Shown here: positions 1-10,800 of the stretch, piece after piece
How positions within the stretch are numbered: position 1 is the first letter of the stretch
Layout: each line of letters opens with the position of its first letter
NCBI RefSeq assembly: GCF_000005505.3
Contig: NC_016132.3
Coordinates: forward strand, 15,924,501-15,988,500
DNA: 64,000 nucleotides
Direction of reading: 5' to 3'
Source of the DNA: Brachypodium distachyon
Lineage: Eukaryota; Streptophyta; Magnoliopsida; Poales; Poaceae
Notes under the pieces: model-generated
Seen by the model: the letters and a program-made list of their open reading frames with translations, nothing else
Told to the model about the DNA's origin: nothing
Database searches by the model: none
Program-made: the position numbers and the translations under genes

Positions 1-1503
1 TGTGGGCGTCTGTTCCATGGTTGTGCAATCTCGCAAGGCCGAAATCACCAAGTCTTCCATTCATTTTGTTATCCAGGAGAACATTGCTCGTCTTGATGTC
101 TCGATGGATCACAACTTTCTCCCAATCCTCATGGAGATAGAGAAGACCAGATGCAATACCTTTTATAATGTTAAATCTATGTATCCAATCTATAGTCGGT
201 TACCTTGACCATGCAAAACTCTGTCAAGACTACCATTTGGCATGTAATCATAAACTATAAGAAGTTCATTTTTGTGACGACAATAACCGAGTAACTAGAC
301 AAGATTGTGATGGCGGAGATGACCGAGAATAGTAATCTCAGCTATAAATTCCTTCATCCCTTGCTTTGAATCTGGTGAAATCCGCTTGATCGCAACATTT
401 TTCTTGGAGCTTTGTAGAATCCCTTTGTAAACCTTTCCAAATCCACCTTTACCGAGTAGCATCCTGTTTTTGAAACCGTTGGTTGCGGTCACGAGATCTT
501 TATATGTGAAAGACGGAGACCCACAATTGATTTCCCACTCACCACTTTTCCTTGCCTTCTTCATATAAATATACAGGGCAATAAGCATAACAAGCACGAT
601 GAACACTGACATGATAATAATCGGTAAAAGAATGTGACTGGAGGTATCTGATTGACTTTCTGCTTCCCTACGAACATCGTCTATAACTTCAGACAACACT
701 GAGTAGTCAAGTGGTGTAGCCGCACCGTTTGGATTGAAACTCCAGCCGATAATTTGGTGTATGGACCATAGGCGGGTTGCAGAAGCAAAGCCAACATAGA
801 CTGACCTTGGCAACACGGATATGAGATTAACAATGCTTGATAGCAGTGGGCGTTCAGGCTTCGGCTCTAAGTGAGGTGCTAGACTGACATTCATGTGGCG
901 TGAATTGGCATCATAGTCAACCCATACTTGCATCGGTTCACCGCTAATGAGTCTCAAGTTAGTGAACTTGCCATCTGAGGTGTAGTAACCAGCAGTATGT
1001 GAATTGATAGATACCAAGTTGTTTACATCGATTCCAACATGGTTACTATCAATATCCATGAATTCCCTATTAAACAAGGTATCAAACTCAATAGCAAAGA
1101 GTTGGTTTGTTGTATTACCGAGGTTTTCGTTGCTGAACATGCCCAAGTACTGAGATGGGAGGGTATCCAACAAAGTGTCCGTCGTGGCAGAAAGTGTAAA
1201 CCCAAGCCCATAGCCGCTAGAATCGCTGTACGGACCACTAGTGATGACAAACACGAAGGTTGTCGAGAATGAGGAAATAGAGTTCAACGGGCCTCCACAG
1301 AAAGCGCGCCCAACCCCCTTGTAAGTGCCATCGGTTAGCTTGAGAGCTTTGCTTGTGATTGAAGCTACACCATCAAGCTGGAGCATGCTAGAAGAGAAAC
1401 CGTTGTAGGTGAAGCCATCGTTGGTGTAGGAAGCAGAGGTGGCGGGGAGGAGGAAGAAGACACATAGTAGTAGGGAGCGTGGCAGCATGGTGCAATGCTG
1501 CAA
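1..1503 (-). pseudogene. L-type lectin receptor-like kinase, copy 1 (broken, runs off the left edge)
   Basis: The frame from 1503 leftward encodes a signal peptide, a legume-lectin domain, a single transmembrane helix and the start of a kinase domain with the glycine loop GKGGFGKVYKG and the VAIK lysine. It is nearly identical to the intact gene at 32929-34911. Two lesions are visible against that copy. The Gln codon after residue 402 is TAG (plus-strand bases 295-297, CAG in the intact copy). One base is also missing near 196-197, where the intact copy has an extra C. Translation therefore stops after the N-lobe, before HRD and DFG. If expressed it would give a membrane-anchored lectin without kinase activity, but a decaying pseudogene is the simpler reading. 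Its 3' part lies outside the window. Confidence 0.9.
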
Positions 1504-1745
1504 TTAACAAGGCACCTTTCTCTCAGGGATGGGTTATGAAAAATAAATATGAAATATAGTACTGAAGCATGCGCCAAACAAAAGGAAGTCCGGGCATCGT
1601 CCATTCAAAGTTTGATATTTGGTCAATATTCTCTGTCATACCGAGAAAAAGAAGGCCAATTGATAGGTACAGCACAGCACTAAAGCACAACTAACGTATC
1701 AAGAATGACACTGCATATGGTTGACCGACTTCTCTTTTCCTAAGC
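1..1745. repeat. Duplicated segment shared with 33408-35150
   Basis: Bases 1 to about 1745 match about 33408 to 35150 in the same orientation with only scattered substitutions and small indels. The match covers the lectin kinase coding sequence and about 240 bp of its 5' flank (1504-1745). It ends abruptly at the word TTTTCCTAAGCAC. Beyond it this copy enters the satellite block, whereas the other copy enters unrelated sequence. Confidence 0.9.
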
Positions 1746-1792
1746 ACAACTAACGAAGCGCGCATATCCAGCTAGTGGGGACTTATCCCCCC

Positions 1793-2023
1793 ATGGGGTT
1801 ACAAGCTATGGTGTTGGATTTGCATCATGTGCTAGGCATTCTTCCACATCCTGGAGATTGTGATGGTTCAATGATGAAAGAGACCTTGGAAAGTGTCAAA
1901 AAGCTTGAAGATCAAATTAAGCAGTTGTTGTTTGCTCGCGCGCTGGTGAGGAGGCAAACCCTGACGACGTGGTGGTGCTCACTTACTCGTTCGGCACCAT
2001 GTGGCTCCCGAAGGTCGTCTTGA
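1793..2023 (+). pseudogene. Short unrecognised coding-like remnant
   Basis: An ATG-initiated frame reads MGLQAMVLDLHHVLGILPHP and continues through a Lys/Glu-rich helix-like stretch. After FARALVRR a different frame looks more protein-like ([19 protein letters not shown]), as if a frameshift separates two parts of one former exon. The duplicate at 21785-21967 carries a stop where this copy reads through. I do not recognise the family. It is probably a captured or degenerate gene fragment, not an active gene. Confidence 0.3.
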
Positions 2024-3439
2024 TCATGCATCGGAGCCTCGTCACAAGCATCACACAACCGGTGATATCTTGTTGCGATGCTTCAATTCCACTCCAATAG
2101 CACATGTGATCTTACTCTGATTTGCTTGATCATCACCATTTGTCATCAATCAAGTAGAGTTTTACAATGTTCACTGGCTTTGTTACTTGTAGTTACCAAA
2201 CTGATATTGATGTAGTTACCTAGCTATCGGGTTACAATTATCACAGTTCTAGCTGTGTAGTTAACCATCAGCTGAGGGTATAATTACCAATGTAACATTG
2301 TTGGAGTTACTCTGTTGTTTGGGTTAAAGTTACCATCAAATCACCAGCAGAGTTACCATGTTGTTTGTGTAAAGTTACCCTCATATCACTGGCATAGCTA
2401 GCAAACTTTCATGTTACAATTACCAACAGGATCTCGATATAGTTACCTGGTGTCCATCTTACAATTATCACCATGTCATTGTGGTAGTTACCAAGCTGTC
2501 GTGGTTATTGTTCCTGACATAGTATTCACCAAACATACAGGGTTTATCTACTGTGGAAGCTATTACTTGTGAATAGTCTAGTCTGGTAACTCACATCTTT
2601 ATCGGCTGATAACTTCTGAGCTTGTAAGAAGAGTTCTAGAATATGTCTAAGTGAGAAGACGTAGGTTTGTAATTGGTAACTATTTTTTGAATAGTAAGGT
2701 AACTCATGTACCACCGGTCTGGTAACTTTCAAGGCTAAGCAAATATCTTCAAAACATAACCAATTGAGGTCAATTTTTTTAGGTCGATAACTATTTGTAA
2801 ATAGTTGGGTAACTCATATCGTTACTGCCTGATGACTTCTAGATTTGGAAAAAAATGTCTCGCAAACTTCCTTAGTGAAATTATAGTTTCCTGGTTGATA
2901 AATATTTGCGAATAGTCTGGTAACTTACATGGTATTGGTGAGGTAATTTCTAAACTCAGAAAAAAGAAACCAAAACATGTCTAGCTAGATCTAGCGTCGA
3001 AACAAATCATAACTAACCTGATAACTCACATAGTATATACCGATAACTCACCTGTTACTGGTTGATAACTTCAGAGCTCTAAAAACGTTGAAACACCCCC
3101 AGTGATTATAGTTTTCAAGCCGATAACTAATAGTGAATAGGTTCAGTAACTCACGTGCTTATGGTTGGTAACTTTAAACTTGAAGAAAAGGTTGGTAAAA
3201 CATATCCAACCGTGATCTTGTTTTGAAGCTCAGGTATACGGCTTTAGCTACACAACTTTTAAACCTTTCCATTTAGCATGTGTTTATGCTGCAGGGCCCC
3301 TATCTCACTTCATTTGCATGCATGCACTCAACAGCTAGTTTCTTGTTGTGCACATGGTCTTGCGGGAACGGCTCGGGCTTGCCCCGCGCGCGGCCGAATG
3401 CTCGGGCTCACAGGGAAAAAACAGGGTGGGATTGGGATA

Positions 3440-3534
3440 CGTAAGGCAGATATGTCAAATGTCGTACATCAGTTACATAGTCCAGTCCATTAACTTGTAC
3501 TAAATTCAAAACACTTACTATAAATCGGAGGGAG
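3440..3534. mobile_element. Partial Stowaway-type MITE end
   Basis: The sequence ends TATAAATCGGAGGGAG followed by TA, the usual inner-to-outer end of a Stowaway (Tc1/mariner-like) MITE. No matching left terminus (CTCCCTCCG) is found within several hundred bases, so only one end is present. The same end recurs in the duplicated block near 23530-23545. Confidence 0.5.
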
Positions 3535-3861
3535 TAGTTACTAAGTAAGATCTAGTGTTTTGAACCCAATACTACACTTGAGAATACTTGGTAACTGGTA
3601 TATTTTCTCGTTGGTAACTTCCGAATTTGAAGAAATTCACCCAAACACATACTGTATCTACTTGTGAATAATCTGGTCTGGTAACTCATATATTATCGGT
3701 TGGTAACTTATGTTCTCAAATGAATTCGCCAAAGCATCTAGTTTTGAGCCGATGAATTAGTGTGAATGGTTAGCTAACTCGATCAATTTATGTATGGGTA
3801 AATAACTTCTGAACTTGAAGAAAGTGGCCTAGAACCAAACCCAAGTGAATTCTCTATTCAT

Positions 3862-4330
3862 TTAGGTTACAGTTACCATAATGAAACTCACATACTTATC
3901 CAACCGTTAAAGTTACAATTACCATAAAGGCACTCATTTAGTTATCCAACCGTTTAGGTTACAGTTACCATCATGACACTGACGTAGTTATTCAGTCGTT
4001 TAGTTTGCAGTTATCATCATGACCCATGTAGTTATCCATTCGTTTAGGTTACAGTTACCATCTTGACACTCATGTAGTTATCCAGTCGTTTATGTTACAT
4101 TTATCATCATGACACACATTAGTTATCTAGTCATTTAGATTATTAAAGTTACCATCGTGACACTCATGTGGTTATCCAGTCGTTTAGTTTATAATATTCA
4201 TCGTGTCAATAATATACTATCCAACTATCTAGGCTTCAATTACCACCATATTATTAACATAGTTATCCAGGTTTTGGGTGAAAGTTACCACCTACATCAT
4301 AGCAGCGATGTAGTTAACTAGGTTTCGTGT
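3862..4330. repeat. Minisatellite of about 45-48 bp units
   Basis: This is the best-preserved part of the satellite. Successive units read roughly GGTTACAGTTACCATCATGA, then CACTCATGTAGTTATCCAGT, then CGTTTA. About nine to ten units follow one another with increasing divergence towards 4330. The same unit, more decayed, can be recognised at 2190-2510. Confidence 0.8.
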
Positions 4331-4565
4331 TACAATTACTAATGGATTGTTACTAATGTGATATTGATCTTGTTTCTCAACATAGCACTGTGTAGTTAAC
4401 AAATTATCCATGTTACTGTTCAGGACCATGGCATCATTGTAGTTGTCAAGATATCCAAGTTATCTTGGTGTTCGATTGTTGATCTAATATAGTTTTTGAA
4501 GTGGGTAACTACTTGTGCCAAGGTCTGGTAACTCACGTCTTAGTGCTTGGTAACTTTTGAGCTCG

Positions 4566-5820
4566 AAAAAAGTTGTCGAAACATACCCAAGTGAGATCTT
4601 GTTGTGAAGCCCTCGTTGTCACTAACTCAACGGTGAAAACGGATCGTAAATTCGTTGTGCCATCTGAGAGCTAAAACATTTTGAATTTTTGGATTTGGAA
4701 AGAATCTTGGGTGACATAAGCATGCATCATCGTTGGACCGTGGCAGCCAGGATAGCTTCGGCACGCTTGGACTTTCTTCGAAACCAAGATGGGGTTCCCT
4801 CGCGCAGCGCAGCGCTGCTGCATGCTCGCCTCGCGGAACAGATCGGGAAAGATACACTAGCTAGGTTTAGGGGCTCATTGGAAAAACGGAACGGGGTCGC
4901 CTCGCGCGCTGCCGCGCACTCGGCTCGCGGGATCGATCGGGCGGGAAGCGTACCGCTGCCACGCTAACGGCTGCCGCATAGCAAAGTCCATATTATTATA
5001 GGAATTGAATCCTTTGATGATATCTGAGATGTACCATGCTAGGTACTGGTTCACTGTCTTATCGGACCATCGACCAGATCTTATGGAGAAGGTATGTCTG
5101 AACACTTATTATCTGTCCAATATTTTACTGGGGGTCTAGGTCCTTCGATTAGTATGTCAGCCTAAAGCCACGTGTCATGTGGGTCAGCACTGTAGCCACT
5201 GTGACAAGTCTCAGGACAGGCCAAATGAACCTGCTAAGGCTTAGATTAGTTTCATATTTAAAATATTACTAGCAAAAAAACCCGTGCATGCTACAGAACA
5301 ACGGAAAGTGTATCAAGCACGAGCCGGTGGAGGCGAAGTCTGGACATTGATTTTTCGATTGGATTGATTTCCATACTGAGATTGATACCGAGATTTTTTG
5401 TTTGGGTTCGGATTGATTTCCATACTGAGATGGATACGAAGAATTTTGGATTTCATGCTTAGGAGATTGATTTATTTTAGGATTGTTCGTATTATGTTGT
5501 GACAAATTTGGACAGTACAATAACTTTCGGTAAATCTAAACCGTAGAATTTCTGCTACTGAAATCGTGAATAAGGCAGGAGGAAAAAAAATAAGGAGCAG
5601 TGGCATATTGATTATAATTTTAACGAAGTTGACCGACCAACGGCGCCCACCATCACCATCAATTTCAATTTAATATATTGTAATAGATTGTCTAACTATA
5701 CAACCAAGTCATGTTAGTATTTGCCTATTTGGGTAAGAACAGTTCCTTAGCAGGAAGTCCAGCTACACAGATTCCATTATGAACTGTACCATTCTTCTTA
5801 AGCACTGTTAACAGTGTTGA
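4566..5820. other. Intergenic, no gene recognised
   Basis: No supported coding region. A GC-rich patch at about 4730-4980 gives short overlapping frames on both strands that look compositional. Near 5265 the motif TACTAGCAAAAAAACCCGTG resembles a terminus common in grass repeats and has a relative at about 35381. A phrase GGATTGATTTCCATACTGAG occurs twice between 5350 and 5430, a small local duplication. Confidence 0.5.
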
Positions 5821-5824
5821 AGTA

Positions 5825-6062
5825 TTATGCAGCACTCAGGTCCTTCTTCAAGTTCGACAACAGGTACCGAACCTGCTTGACACGTGCGCGGTTGTGGGAG
5901 CCAAACATGGGGTGCAGTGCCTCCCAGACTTCACGAGCTGAGGTGTGGTGTGTCATCTGCCCAAGAATGTCCTCGGACATGGAGGCAAGCAGTGCGGTCA
6001 TCACCATTTGATCCTGCTGGTACCACTGGAAAAACTCCGGGTTGGAGATCACTGCATCGCCT
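5825..6062 (-). pseudogene. Copia-type gag (UBN2-like) fragment
   Basis: The minus-strand frame reads NPEFFQWYQQDQMVMTALLA, then EDILGQMTHHTSAREVWEAL, MFGSHNRARVKQVRYLLSNL and a stop. The pattern of a Trp/Asp-Gln start, a helical stretch, a Thr-rich turn, a Trp and a Phe before an Arg-rich helix fits the gag domain of plant Ty1/copia elements. The upstream part is low-complexity Arg/Gly/Ala sequence rather than a normal gag N-terminus. No protease, integrase, reverse transcriptase or LTR adjoins it, so it is an isolated remnant. Confidence 0.7.
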
Positions 6063-6399
6063 CCCCGCGCCCGCGCCGCCATGCCGCCTCCCCGTGCCCA
6101 CGCCCGTGCCCCCTGCCCGCGCCCGTGCCCCCTGATCTTGTTTTGATACTTTATGCATAAAAATATATATGCTGCATATTCCAAAGGGCCTGCACACACA
6201 AAAGAAAGAGGCGCCCGGGGACGGAAAAGAAGCAGTAGCACCATGGAGTGTACATATGATGAATATGATGGGATCACCGATCAGACTCCACCGGGACTGC
6301 ACCTCAGAGCAAGCTACCTAGCTAGTACACACAGGCACGTCCGTCCCCAGCCAGCAGGAGATCGAGGACCACCCATGCATGTCAAAAACAAGAAGATGG

Positions 6400-6540
6400 A
6401 CTGAAACGCCAGAGGTCTTGGCGTTGCGGTTGGGTTGCCAACGCCAGGGGTTGTGGCGTTTCCCCTGGCGAGCAAACCGGTTGCAGACTGCGCGTAGCGT
6501 TTCCTTTGTAATCGAAACGCCAGCACGAGTGACGTTTCCA
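6400..6540. repeat. Cluster of CGCCAG / CTGGCG words in alternating orientation
   Basis: Within about 140 bp the words GAAACGCCAG, TTGGCGTTGC, CAACGCCAGG, TGGCGTTTCC and GAAACGCCAG again follow in alternating orientation, giving several possible stem-loops. Similar AACGCCAG-rich termini are known in grass DNA transposons, but no complete element is delimited here. Confidence 0.45.
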
Positions 6541-6599
6541 AAAAAGATCAGATTCGAAAATAGTTTTGAACGAGGGTCATTTTTGCCTCAACTTTCGAA

Positions 6600-7620
6600 A
6601 AAGGGTCAAATTTGCTGATTTGGCCTCTGTATTTGCAGTTGAGGTGACACATGTAGGGTCGTGGTGGGGCCCTTGCACCCCCCGATGTCTCTCTGTCTCT
6701 CCCTCCAGGCGTCGTCCCCTCCTCTCGCCCCATCTCTCTCACTTGTCTCCCCCTCCTGATTTCCAAGTGATGAGCGCCGCCGGTCGAGCTCGACTTCCTC
6801 GGCCTCCGCGCCGCCGCCAACGTCCCCGGCGAGCACCACGGCAAAAGTAGCGGCGCGAACGGGAACTCGTGCGTGTCGTGCAACACGTGCGTGATGGCCG
6901 GGGACGCCGGGCTGCCCATGGTGGGCCTTCCGTCCACGGCGGCACGGGAGGTCGCGCCGTCCAACGACGCCACCTCTGCTTGTTCGAAGCGGCCGGGCTT
7001 CGACCAGGGCGACGGCGCGAGAGAAGAGCAGCGGCGCCGACGACTTGAGGTCGTAGCAGGAGATGAGCACGGACTTGATGGCGTCTCGCAGGTTCGTAGC
7101 AGAGGCACATTCTTCCTTCGCCGCCCGGATTCTCCTCTGGTTCTCCTTGTGTCGCTCTAGACCTCGGCCCAGCGGCGCAGGAGCAATTTTGGGGAGGAGT
7201 TCTTCATGCGAGAGCGTAGACATCGGGCCGGCGACGGCGGCGGCCCTGGAACGAGGAATCATACGGCTCGTTCTCCATGAACAGGGCCTCGTCGCGCTCC
7301 TTAGCGGGGATTCGGGGGCCTGGAGGTGTGGATTCGGAACTGCAGGAGGGGATTCGGGGCCGCCGGACTCCGGGAAGACCACTCCAGGTCCTGATCTTCC
7401 GGAGTTTCGGGCATGGAGGCCGCGGTGACACGAACTCAGGATTCGGGACTGCTCCGGACGGGATTTGGCGGCTGGAGGAACGGATTCGGGGTGAGGATGG
7501 CAGTGGAGCGGACACCAAGTTCGCCGTCGAGGATGGCACCGGCGCGCGCAAGAGAGACGGAGAGGATGACTGGCGGCGGTTCTTCAAGAGAGAAAAGGGA
7601 GGGGGCGACGGGATGTGAAC
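6600..7620. other. GC-rich orphan region, possible captured gene fragment
   Basis: Long overlapping frames exist on both strands, which is expected from the base composition. One minus-strand frame has a protein-like stretch (SHEELLPKIAPAPLGRGLER, then RIRAAKEECASATNLRDAIK) before becoming low-complexity Arg/Gly. I cannot assign it to a family. It may be an exon fragment carried by a transposon. No confident gene is called. Confidence 0.35.
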
Positions 7621-7880
7621 CCCACGTGCGCGCCCCCCTGTACGTTGTACCCGTATCTGTCCATAGAGCAATATTTGTTTTTTTGGCACAGATCCCAATG
7701 AGTTGGGGACGGCTAGGATAACATGTGCGACCCCCCCCCCCCCTTGGCACAAAATCCGGGGTCCGTCCTACTCCTTCTATCTTCCAGCACTAGCTATGAT
7801 TACATATTAATCCAATAACCGTCATCAGTTACTTTTACATGAAGGCGGGACTGATGATGCGGAACGGTGGGGAGATGTAC
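7621..7880. other. Flank between the GC-rich region and the LINE
   Basis: Non-coding sequence with a run of about 14 C residues near 7730-7744. No feature is recognised beyond that. Bases 7882-7891 are a T run that could be the poly(A) tail of the minus-strand LINE to the right. Confidence 0.4.
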
Positions 7881-7881
7881 T

Positions 7882-10800
7882 TTTTTTTTCATTTACATAC
7901 GACCTTTTTATCGGCCGGATTCCACTACCAAAGCAACGGAACAAGAGTTCACATAGCACGCCAACAAAAGTTCTCAGGCTGCAAAACGCAGTCCTGGAGG
8001 CAGAGGTCTCAAACTCAAACTGAAGATATAAAACACACAAAAGGCCCAAATCTAATTACATACGATACCAAGGATCGCCACTGTTTTTTGTTGCCTACTT
8101 GAACCAGACAAAAATGACACCTTGCAGCCACTCCAGCATCTGCGTCTTCTCAGAAACCGCCCCTTCATGTTCCAGATCACATGCCAGGCCCTCCCATGTC
8201 CTGTTCAGGCCCCAGGATCTGCGCCGTGTCCACCTTGGCCTGCCGTGGATGAAGTTGTAGCGCCTCTGCCTGTAACGCCGCCGCCCCTGCTCGAAGCCGG
8301 TCCCTATCGCCATTGGATTGCAAACCTGTCCAATATTTCATGAAAGCACATGGCAGGCATATTATTTCTACAAGTGAACGTATCAACTTATTTTCAACCA
8401 TGCCCTATTTCGCAACTTCCAGATTGCCCAGCAAATGGCAGCTAGGCCCACGACTTGCAAGTTTTTCCCTACGCATATAAATGTTGACATCCACCAAATT
8501 TTTTTTGTAAATGTTGACATCCACCAAAAGTACTGGGAAAAACAAGAGGGTCTAGCATTAACACCTAACATCATACTCACAACACTATAGGCGTATGTCG
8601 CTGCTCCACAATGAAAGAACAAGTGGTGTATGGTCTCTTCCCCTTTGCAAAATCTACAGGTGGTACCCCCCTTCCCAATTCCTCCTTTTCATATCATCTT
8701 TGGTAGCTATGGCATTGTACCAGATTAGCCATGACCAGATTTTTATCTTAAATGGAATCCTAGCTTTCCAGAGATGTTTAAATGATCTGCTTGCCCACCC
8801 CCCCCCCCCCCCACCCCCACATGTGAGTACATCATACATGGATTTAACTGAGAATTTCCTGTTTTTGGTCAAGTTCCAAACTAGTGTATCTTTCTGATCA
8901 GTAAGAGCCCATCAACTTATCCCTAACTTTCCTGTATTCTTCTTCAAAGTCTCATCAAGCCATCTCCTGAAAGTCATAACCCATCTCCTGGCGGCCATGT
9001 CATGAACGGATAGCCCCACCTCATTAGATATGGAAAACAGCCTAGGGAATTGTTGTGCAAAGGACAACTGTCCACACCAGGCATCACCCCAGAAACCAGT
9101 TGATTTTCCATCACCAATCACCACATTTCTTCCTTTTAGATATAAATCTCTAACTTTCGGTAAATCTGCCCAGCATGGAGAATCATGTGGTCTGCTTTGG
9201 ATATTAAAAATGCCCCTCTCCTGCAAATATTTCCTTTGAATCAGCTCCTTCCGCAGCCCTGGTTCAGCTTTCAATTTCTACCACCATTTGCACGTAAGGC
9301 TAATATTAAATAGCTCCAGATTTTTTACTCCCAAACCCACCTTTGATATTTGGTTTGCATATGATTTTCCAGGAGATTAGATGATATTTCCTCTTCCTAG
9401 ATCCCCCCTTCCATAAAAATCTTCTTCTAATCTTGTCCAATTTGACAAGGTTTGACTTGGGTAAAATATTCATGGACATATGGTAAACTGGAGTAGCAGT
9501 CAAACATCAATTAAGCAAGGTGACTCTGCCACCAATGTACAAAGCCCCCCCCCCCCCCCCCCTTCCACCCTGCAAACTTTTTTTCCATTTTTTTTCCTCC
9601 AGCAAAGCCCAATATGCAACTTTGATTTTATCAACACTCACAGGCATTCCTAACTACTTAATGGGCCAATTCCCCTCATGACAGTTGAACATCTCTGCGT
9701 AGCATTGCCTCTTCTGGTTGTCTGGTAAAATCATGATTACTTCACGTTTTTGAAAATTGATCTTGAGCCCTCACATGGCCTCAAACAAGTATAGAATGAG
9801 TTTCAAGGATCTGGCCTCCTCAAGATCATCTATGACAAACAATATGTTATCATTAGCATATTGAAAACGGCAACTCCTGAATCAACTAGGTGGGGCACTA
9901 GTCCAGTCAGTCTACCAACATGTTGAGTAGCATGTATCATTTTGGCCAAGCATTCAGCTGCAAGATTGAACAAAAAAGGGGATAGAGGATCCCCCGTCTT
10001 ACCCCCTTATGGCTCCCAAAGTATGGCCCCAACACATCATTTACTTCTACACTCAATGTCCCATTAGTAACAATAGATCTAATACATCCCATCCATCTTC
10101 ACTAAAACCTTTCATCTGACCATAGTGGAAAAGAAAGTCCCAGTTCACCTTATCATAGGCCTTTTCAAAATCAATCTTCAGCACCACACCCTGCTGTTTG
10201 CAACACTTGGATTCTCTGAGGATTTCATTCAAAGCAAGCACCCCATTGTTCCTACCCTTTATAAAAGCAGACTGGCATGGCTCAATTAGCTTAGGCATCA
10301 GAGGGCCCAGCCTTAGAGTCATGCCCTTGGAAAACATCTTGAACAGTACCTGAAGCAAACATCAGCATCAGCTCCTTTTGGTATCAAGGTGATTATCCCA
10401 TAGTTGATTCTGCTTAAGTCCACTTTCCCAGCATGGAAATCAGCAAAAGTTGTATAACGTCATCTTTAACAATTTCCCAGCAAGATTGATAAAATTCTTT
10501 AGCAAACCCATCATGACCAACTGCTTTATTTCTTTCCATGGAATCAATTATACCCTTTATTTCATCTTCTCCAAATGGCATATCCAGCACAGTCTGTTCT
10601 TCCACAGTTAACCTTTCCCCATCCCCCCACATCTCCCCTCTGAGATGACACTGAAATCCATCAGCACGACCAAATAAGGATTTATAAAAATCAGTAGCAT
10701 GATTCACCAAATTAGTAGTGCCCTGTTTCACTTCCTCCCCTTGATGCAAAGATAAAATGACATTCTTTCTCCTCCTGCTATTTGCAATTCTATGGAAATA

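Larger units (their letters stand above)
1757..3646. repeat. 1.9-kb duplicated block, copy 1 (partner at 21767-23656)
   Basis: The match starts at GAAGCGCGCATAT and ends just after TTCACCCAAACACA, with only occasional substitutions and short indels against 21767-23656. No terminal inverted repeats or clear target-site duplications are visible. The block contains a short open frame near its left end, the GTTACC/GGTAAC-rich satellite and a Stowaway end. The near identity implies a recent copy event or gene conversion. Confidence 0.88.
2180..4565. repeat. Degenerate GTTACC/GGTAAC satellite block
   Basis: The stretch is saturated with the word GTTACC or its complement GGTAAC, with variants such as GTTACA and GATAAC, spaced roughly 20-50 bp apart. 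The orientation changes in blocks: mostly GTTACC at about 2190-2510, mostly GGTAAC at about 2580-3180 and 3590-3800, GTTACC again at about 3860-4480, then GGTAAC near 4500-4560. No open frame of note is present. It reads as an old tandem repeat that has diverged and been partly inverted. The first 1.45 kb recurs at 22.2-23.65 kb. Confidence 0.75.

Noticed and set aside
6548..7752. Large minus-strand frames of 182-258 codons
   Set aside because: Composition-driven Arg/Gly/Pro-rich frames on both strands. Only one short stretch looks protein-like, which is not enough to call a gene.
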